The translations under genes were made by a program, and so were the position numbers. Below the pieces are notes generated by a model, which had not been told where the DNA came from, did no database searches, and worked only from the letters and a program-made list of their open reading frames with translations. A stretch of 20,564 nt of DNA from Bifidobacterium breve (GTDB lineage Bacteria; Actinomycetota; Thermoleophilia; Miltoncostaeales; Miltoncostaeaceae), in assembly GCA_945876305.1 (NCBI GenBank), contig CAMCOB010000015.1, positions 1 to 20,564 of the forward strand. Reading direction: 5' to 3'. Below are positions 16,248 to 20,564 of this stretch, piece after piece; within the stretch, counting starts at the first letter, position 1; each line of letters starts with the position of its first letter.

Positions 16248-17594
16248 ATGGCGAATGATCGGCCGAAGCGAGCGCAGTCTTCCGGTACAGCGGGGGATGG
16301 CGCGGCTCCCGGCCCGGCTGACGCGCTGCCTGGCGACGCCCTGGTGCTCCGTGCGGCGGAGCAGTCCCTGGCGGGGCACCGCCGAGGTGTCCGGCGCCTC
16401 ACACCATTTCTCGGCCCTGCGTTCGTTGCCGCGGTTGCCTATGTCGATCCGGGGAACTTCGCCACCAACATGGCCGGCGGCGCCCGGTTCGGGTTCCTCT
16501 TGGTGTGGGTGGTGGTGCTGGCCACGCTCATGTCCATGCTCATCCAGTCGCTCAGCGCCAAGTTGGGTATTGCATCAGGGATGAACCTGGCGGAGGCCTG
16601 CCGGGCTCGCTACCGCCGCCCAGTGGTGATCCTTCTCTGGATACAGGCGGAGCTTGTGGCAATGGCCACCGACGTGGCCGAGTTCATCGGCGCCGCGCTC
16701 GGACTGCACCTCTTGTTCGGCCTGCCCCTGCTGCCATCGGCGTTGCTCACCGCCGTGGCGGCATTTGCGATCCTTGGCTTGCAATCGCGTGGTGTGCGCA
16801 GGTTCGAGGCGGTCATCGCCGGGTTCGTGGGGGTCATCGTGCTGGCCTTCGGCGCCCAGGTGATTCTCGCGGCGCCGTCGGGTGCAGACGTGGTGTCCGG
16901 GCTCGTGCCAGCGTTCGACGGTACCGGCAGCCTGCTGCTGGCGGTGGGAATTATCGGGGCCACGGTCATGCCTCACGTCATCTATCTGCACTCTGCCCTC
17001 ACTCAGCGTCGGATCCCGGTGACTGATCCCGAATCGAAGCGCAAACTCTTCCGGTTCGAGATGGTGGATGTGATCATCGCCATGACCATTGCGGGGCTTG
17101 TAAACCTGTCCATGCTGGTCATCGCCGCAACCGTCTTCAACAAGGCCGGCATGACCGACGTGGGGGATGACCTCGGGGCGGTGTACGACGCGCTGGGCAC
17201 AACGCTTGGCAGCCATGCCGAGATTCTCTTCGGTATTGCGCTGCTTGCCTCGGGCCTCTCGTCGTCGAGCGTCGGCACGCTGGCCGGGCAGGTGGTGATG
17301 GATGGCTTTTTGCGCCGTCGCATTCCCGTTGCGCTTCGCCGCCTGATCACCATGGCTCCCGCGATCATCATCATTGCGATTGGCGTCGATCCGGTCGTGG
17401 CCCTCGTCCTGTCGCAGGTGGTGCTCGCCTTCGGCATCCCGTTCGCACTCATCCCGCTCATCCACGTGACGCGCGACACGGCTGTCATGGGGCCGCTGGT
17501 CAACCGGGTGGGCACCACGGTGGTGGCGGTCGCCATCTCGGTCCTGATCATCGCGATGAACATCATCCTGATCGCCCTCATCTTCGGCGGCTGA
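16248..17594 (+). CDS. mntH: Nramp-family divalent metal transporter
   Basis: A 448-residue inner-membrane transporter that likely imports Mn(II), perhaps Fe(II), with protons. After a disordered N-terminus of about 45 residues come about eleven membrane segments. The first has DPGN (67-70) and the sixth has GATVMPHVIYLHSAL (Met-Pro-His at about 241), the metal-coordinating motifs; the Met at that site marks transition-metal rather than Mg carriers. Its TGA overlaps the ATG of the CopC-CopD gene (TGATG), so the two are likely cotranslated. No MntR or Fur box is visible, as upstream space is only 11 bases. Confidence 0.93.
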   Translation: MANDRPKRAQSSGTAGDGAAPGPADALPGDALVLRAAEQSLAGHRRGVRRLTPFLGPAFVAAVAYVDPGNFATNMAGGARFGFLLVWVVVLATLMSMLIQSLSAKLGIASGMNLAEACRARYRRPVVILLWIQAELVAMATDVAEFIGAALGLHLLFGLPLLPSALLTAVAAFAILGLQSRGVRRFEAVIAGFVGVIVLAFGAQVILAAPSGADVVSGLVPAFDGTGSLLLAVGIIGATVMPHVIYLHSALTQRRIPVTDPESKRKLFRFEMVDVIIAMTIAGLVNLSMLVIAATVFNKAGMTDVGDDLGAVYDALGTTLGSHAEILFGIALLASGLSSSSVGTLAGQVVMDGFLRRRIPVALRRLITMAPAIIIIAIGVDPVVALVLSQVVLAFGIPFALIPLIHVTRDTAVMGPLVNRVGTTVVAVAISVLIIAMNIILIALIFGG

Positions 17595-18940
17595 TGCAGC
17601 GCGCGGTTGCCACTGCGCTCCTCGTCCTGATGATGTGCGCGGGCGCCGTCGCCGCAGCACCGCGCGGGGCCGTGCCACCGGTGCTCCGCATCGCGGTTGG
17701 CACGCCCCTTGAGAGTGCGCTCGCATGGGGCGCGGCGAATGGCCCCCACGGGGCGTCGTCTGCCGAGGTGCGGGTGGCCCCAGGCGACCCGGAGGCCATC
17801 CTTGTGACCATCCCTCCCGACGGTGATGGCACGTACCGGGCCGGCTGGTCGGTGCTGGCCCTCGATGGTCACCCGATCGCGGGCACGGCCTCGTTTGTTG
17901 TGGGGTCGGAGTATCCGGTGGCGAATGCGGTCACCCCGCGCGGTGCGGACGGCATCGGACCCCTCGGGGTGTTGGCCCGGCTGCTGGTGCTGTGCGGCGT
18001 GCTCGGCACGATGGGAATGGCGCTCACGCGCCGATGGGTGCTGGGCGTGGCATGGCATTCGGGGGGCATCTGGGCACCGGGCGAGAATGATGCCGCTGGG
18101 GTGATGGAGCGCACGGCCCGGGTTGCCGCCGGGCCGGTGCGGGTGTGGTGGCGCACATGGTGGGCACTCGCGGTCACGTGGGGCGCTGGCCTCGTGCTCG
18201 GCCTCATCGCGCAGGTGTCGTCGCTCGGCATCAGTGGCGGGCAGGTGGGGACGCTGCTCCGCGATACGCGCTGGGGAATCGCGTGGATGGTGTTGGCAGT
18301 GCTGCTGGCGATCGCCGGTGTGGCCGCCACGGTGGCCCGTCGGGGTGAGTTGGCCATGGCGCCATCGACGGCACGGGCCGTGCTGATGAGCGCCCCGGGC
18401 GCTTTCGCGGCGGTGGTCCTCGCGTGGGCGGGGCATGCGGGAACCGGTACGGATGCCACCCTCGGGACCGCACTCGATGCGCTCCATGGGTGGGCGACAG
18501 CAGCCTGGCTCGGAGGGCTCGTGATGCTGGCTGTGCTCGCCGTGCCGATCATCCGCCGCCTCGATGACCACGACGCGGTGCATCTGGGTGCGTTGGTGAT
18601 CGTGCGGTTCTCAGCGATGGCGGTGGCGGCGGTCGTTGTGCTGGTGGTCACCGGCGTCTACCGGTCGCTGGCGGAGTTACCGTCACTCAGCGCGCTGTGG
18701 ACAACGTCGTACGGGGTCGTCCTGCTCGTGAAACTCGGAGTGTTCGCGGGCATGCTGGCTCTGGCGGCGTGGAACCGTTTCTCGCTCCACCCACGCATGG
18801 AGCGAGCCGCACTCGGTCTGGGCGGCGACGCCACCGGTGCGATGTCGGCGCTCCGTGTCAGCGTGCGGGCAGAGATTGTGCTCGCCGCCGCCGTGCTCGT
18901 CACCGTGGCGGTGCTGGTGTCAATTCCACCCCCTGTGTAG
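17594..18940 (+). CDS. CopC-CopD fusion, copper resistance/uptake protein
   Basis: A 448-residue protein with a signal peptide (about 1-21), a CopC-like domain (to about 105) and a CopD domain with about eight membrane segments. The CopC part keeps GTYRAGWSVLALDGHPIAG, whose DGH holds two of the known copper ligands, but the mature N-terminus lacks the usual His and the first half of the domain is poorly matched. The CopD part has LHGWATAAWLGGL and TGVYRSL, both typical. Such fusions usually import copper or buffer it in the envelope. The ATG overlaps the mntH stop. Together with ctaA upstream this hints at metal supply for respiratory enzymes. Confidence 0.85.
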   Translation: MQRAVATALLVLMMCAGAVAAAPRGAVPPVLRIAVGTPLESALAWGAANGPHGASSAEVRVAPGDPEAILVTIPPDGDGTYRAGWSVLALDGHPIAGTASFVVGSEYPVANAVTPRGADGIGPLGVLARLLVLCGVLGTMGMALTRRWVLGVAWHSGGIWAPGENDAAGVMERTARVAAGPVRVWWRTWWALAVTWGAGLVLGLIAQVSSLGISGGQVGTLLRDTRWGIAWMVLAVLLAIAGVAATVARRGELAMAPSTARAVLMSAPGAFAAVVLAWAGHAGTGTDATLGTALDALHGWATAAWLGGLVMLAVLAVPIIRRLDDHDAVHLGALVIVRFSAMAVAAVVVLVVTGVYRSLAELPSLSALWTTSYGVVLLVKLGVFAGMLALAAWNRFSLHPRMERAALGLGGDATGAMSALRVSVRAEIVLAAAVLVTVAVLVSIPPPV

Positions 18941-18955
18941 CCCGATGCCGTCGGG
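18941..18955 (+). terminator. possible hairpin after the CopC-CopD gene
   Basis: CCCGA (18941-18945) pairs perfectly with TCGGG (18951-18955) around TGCCG, directly after the TAG stop. G-rich bases follow rather than a T-run. It could end the mntH-copCD transcript or act upstream of xseA. Confidence 0.3.
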
Positions 18956-18964
18956 GGGCGGTGC

Positions 18965-18970
18965 GATGAT
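18965..18970 (+). promoter_or_regulatory. weak candidate -10 (GATGAT) of xseA
   Basis: GATGAT lies six bases before the GTG at 18977. It lacks the first T of TAnnnT but matches TATAAT in four of six positions. It is the weakest of the leaderless candidates. Confidence 0.25.
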
Positions 18971-18976
18971 CGACCG

Positions 18977-20272
18977 GTGACCACCCACTCTGAGAGCGCC
19001 CGGGTATTTGAGGTCGACGACGTCGTGTCGGCCCTTGAGCGTGTGATCGGTGCGCACACCAAGACGGTTCGCATGCGCGGCGAGGTGGTCAACCTCAGAT
19101 CCGGACGCGGCGACCGTATGTTCTGGTTCCGGCTTGAGGACCCGCGCGATGGCATGGACGCGCGTATCGACTGCTTCGCGTGGTCCAATGACGTGGGTGC
19201 GGGGTATGCCCTGGCCGATGGCGACGTGATCGAGGCGGTGGCGCGACCCGAATTCTCCCGTCGGGATGGGCGCCTTGTCGTGCGGCTGCACCGCATCGAA
19301 CCGGCGGGCGAGGGGGAGATCCTCCGTACTATTGAAGAGCGCCGCCGCCGACTTGCTGCGGAGGGCCTGTTCGACGTCGCACAGAAGCGCCCACTGCCAT
19401 TTGTACCGAGGGGCGTCGGCCTGATTACGGCCCGTGCGGGGGCAGCACGCGCCGACGTGCTGCGACGCATTGAAGCCCGGCTCCCAGTGCCCGTGGTTGT
19501 CGTTCAGGCGGCCATGCAGGGCCCTGCGTGCACGGGTGAGGTCATCAGGGGGCTGGCGCTACTCGACAGCGATCCGCGCGTGGATGTGATCATTATTGCC
19601 CGGGGCGGGGGCTCGCTGCAGGACCTGCTCCCGTTCAGCGACGAGGCCATGGCCCGGGCCATCCGGGCATGCGGTACTCCCGTGGTCGCGGGGATCGGCC
19701 ACCAGCCTGATGTGACCCTCGCGTGCCTGGCGGCAGATGCCCAGGGGGCCACGCCCACCGCCGCCGCCGACTTGGTTGTGCCCGATCGGGATGCACTCGG
19801 GGAGGATCTGGTCGCCCTGCGCCGTCGCCTGGCCGGTGCCACACGGCGTCTGGCGTCGCGGGCACGCCGCGTGCTGGATCTGGTGGGCGCACGCCCCGGT
19901 CTGCTGCGGCCTCATGAGGCGGTGGTGCGCCGTCCCCGCGACCGTGTGAGCGGCCTCGGAATGCGCCTGCGCCGTGAGATCCGCGATGCGGCGGATGGCC
20001 CGGGCCGCGACCTCTCCGGTCTTGTCGCGAGACGCCGCCGCGCGGGTGTGGCTGCCACGGCGTCTGCGACATCGCGCCTCTCAGTGCTGCGTGCGCGGCG
20101 CGCCGGCCGCGATCCGGCGCGCCCACTCGCCGAGGGATTCGCGCTGGTGCGCGACCTGTCCGGGATCGCGGTCACGACGGCTGCGGCCGCCGTGCTGGCG
20201 GGCGACGTCACGCTCACATTTGCCGATGCAACGGTGCCCGCACGGGTGCGGGCCGACCAGGAGGACCGATGA
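18977..20272 (+). CDS. xseA: exodeoxyribonuclease VII large subunit
   Basis: With XseB it degrades single-stranded DNA from both ends. The 431-residue protein has an OB-fold DNA-binding domain (about 8-105; MRGEVVNLRSG, MFWFRLED), a catalytic domain with IITARGGGSLQDL-like sequence (seen as IIIARGGGSLQDLLPFSDEA, Arg at about 208) and GIGHQPDVTL (His about 241, Asp about 244), matching the catalytic Arg, His and Asp of E. coli, then a basic helical region (about 270-370) and a C-terminal domain. GTG 18977 has no ribosome binding site. The stop overlaps xseB (ATGA). Confidence 0.95.
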   Translation: MTTHSESARVFEVDDVVSALERVIGAHTKTVRMRGEVVNLRSGRGDRMFWFRLEDPRDGMDARIDCFAWSNDVGAGYALADGDVIEAVARPEFSRRDGRLVVRLHRIEPAGEGEILRTIEERRRRLAAEGLFDVAQKRPLPFVPRGVGLITARAGAARADVLRRIEARLPVPVVVVQAAMQGPACTGEVIRGLALLDSDPRVDVIIIARGGGSLQDLLPFSDEAMARAIRACGTPVVAGIGHQPDVTLACLAADAQGATPTAAADLVVPDRDALGEDLVALRRRLAGATRRLASRARRVLDLVGARPGLLRPHEAVVRRPRDRVSGLGMRLRREIRDAADGPGRDLSGLVARRRRAGVAATASATSRLSVLRARRAGRDPARPLAEGFALVRDLSGIAVTTAAAAVLAGDVTLTFADATVPARVRADQEDR

Positions 20273-20547
20273 GCGACAACGGTGGCCCGCTGGACGAGGT
20301 GAGCATCATGCAGCAGGACGATGTGCCCGAGGGCACCACGTTTGAGGACGCCATGACCGAACTCGAGCGCTGCGTCGATGCCCTTGAGGCCGGCGAGGTG
20401 GGGCTGGAGGAGGCCCTGGTGCTGTTTCGGCGAGGTGCCGCACTGGAGGCGTGGTGTGCCACGCGCCTGGATGCCATCAGCGCAAGCATTGAGGAACTGA
20501 CCGCCGATGGTGCGCCGGCTGATCCGTTTGACGGTGACGCGGGCTAG
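20269..20547 (+). CDS. xseB: exodeoxyribonuclease VII small subunit
   Basis: A 92-residue acidic helical protein that wraps the XseA helical arm. The family pattern is clear: TFEDAMTELERCVDALEAGEVG, then LEEALVLFRRGAALEAWC and a final amphipathic helix. It has an N-terminal extension of about 22 residues before the first helix and a short acidic tail. Its ATG overlaps the xseA stop, so the subunits are made together. Seventeen bases remain before the window edge. Confidence 0.93.
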   Translation: MSDNGGPLDEVSIMQQDDVPEGTTFEDAMTELERCVDALEAGEVGLEEALVLFRRGAALEAWCATRLDAISASIEELTADGAPADPFDGDAG

Positions 20548-20564
20548 TTCAGGCGGACTGGTCG

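Noticed and set aside
17003..18583. 526-codon minus-strand frame opposite mntH and the CopC-CopD gene
   Set aside because: Antisense to two recognised membrane protein genes; His/Arg-rich low-complexity translation without motifs.

Overview
This is a GC-rich, gene-dense bacterial window with 20 genes and no gene-free stretch longer than about 80 bases. The organism is most likely a member of the Actinomycetota, possibly Thermoleophilia-like. The grounds are base composition, frequent GTG/TTG starts, the run dxs-tlyA-nadK-recN-pyrG, a DrrA-type ABC exporter, and several genes that look leaderless. The phylum call is inference; no rRNA or tRNA is present to fix it.

Region 1 (1-2895): the last codons of nusB, a small coupled protein with a DAPxTP repeat tail, a minus-strand acetolactate decarboxylase (budA), and a divergent secreted repeat protein, probably a beta-propeller. 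Region 2 (2947-11714): seven head-to-tail housekeeping genes, dxs, tlyA, nadK, recN, pyrG, an M20/PepT-type peptidase and an ADP-ribose-pyrophosphatase-type NUDIX hydrolase. Most are joined by ATGA/GTGA overlaps or very short gaps. The order recalls the Bacillus series nusB-folD-xseA-xseB-ispA-dxs-tlyA-recN, but here folD and ispA are not seen and xseAB lie at the far end of the window. Region 3 (11774-14294, minus strand): a DrrA-like ATPase and two ABC-2 permeases with 4-base overlaps. Region 4 (14360-18940): a DksA/TraR zinc-finger protein, heme A synthase (ctaA, minus strand), a membrane-anchored protein resembling the outer domain of actinobacterial anti-sigma factors, an Nramp Mn/Fe transporter, and a CopC-CopD fusion. 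Region 5 (18977-20547): xseA and xseB, the two exonuclease VII subunits.

By function, dxs feeds isoprenoid synthesis, tlyA modifies rRNA, nadK makes NADP, recN and exonuclease VII act in DNA repair, and pyrG makes CTP. ctaA, copCD and mntH form a loose group for metals and cytochrome oxidase assembly.

I found no CRISPR array, transposon, prophage, defence island or RNA gene, and no convincing wholly new multi-gene system. The strongest untold signal is regulatory: six gene starts without a ribosome binding site have a TAnnnT hexamer 6-8 bases upstream, which fits leaderless transcription and revises several start codons. The next most interesting items are the small protein after nusB, which may be an XseB-like two-helix protein, the secreted ten-cysteine protein, and the nearly abutting start sites of ctaA and its divergent neighbour.
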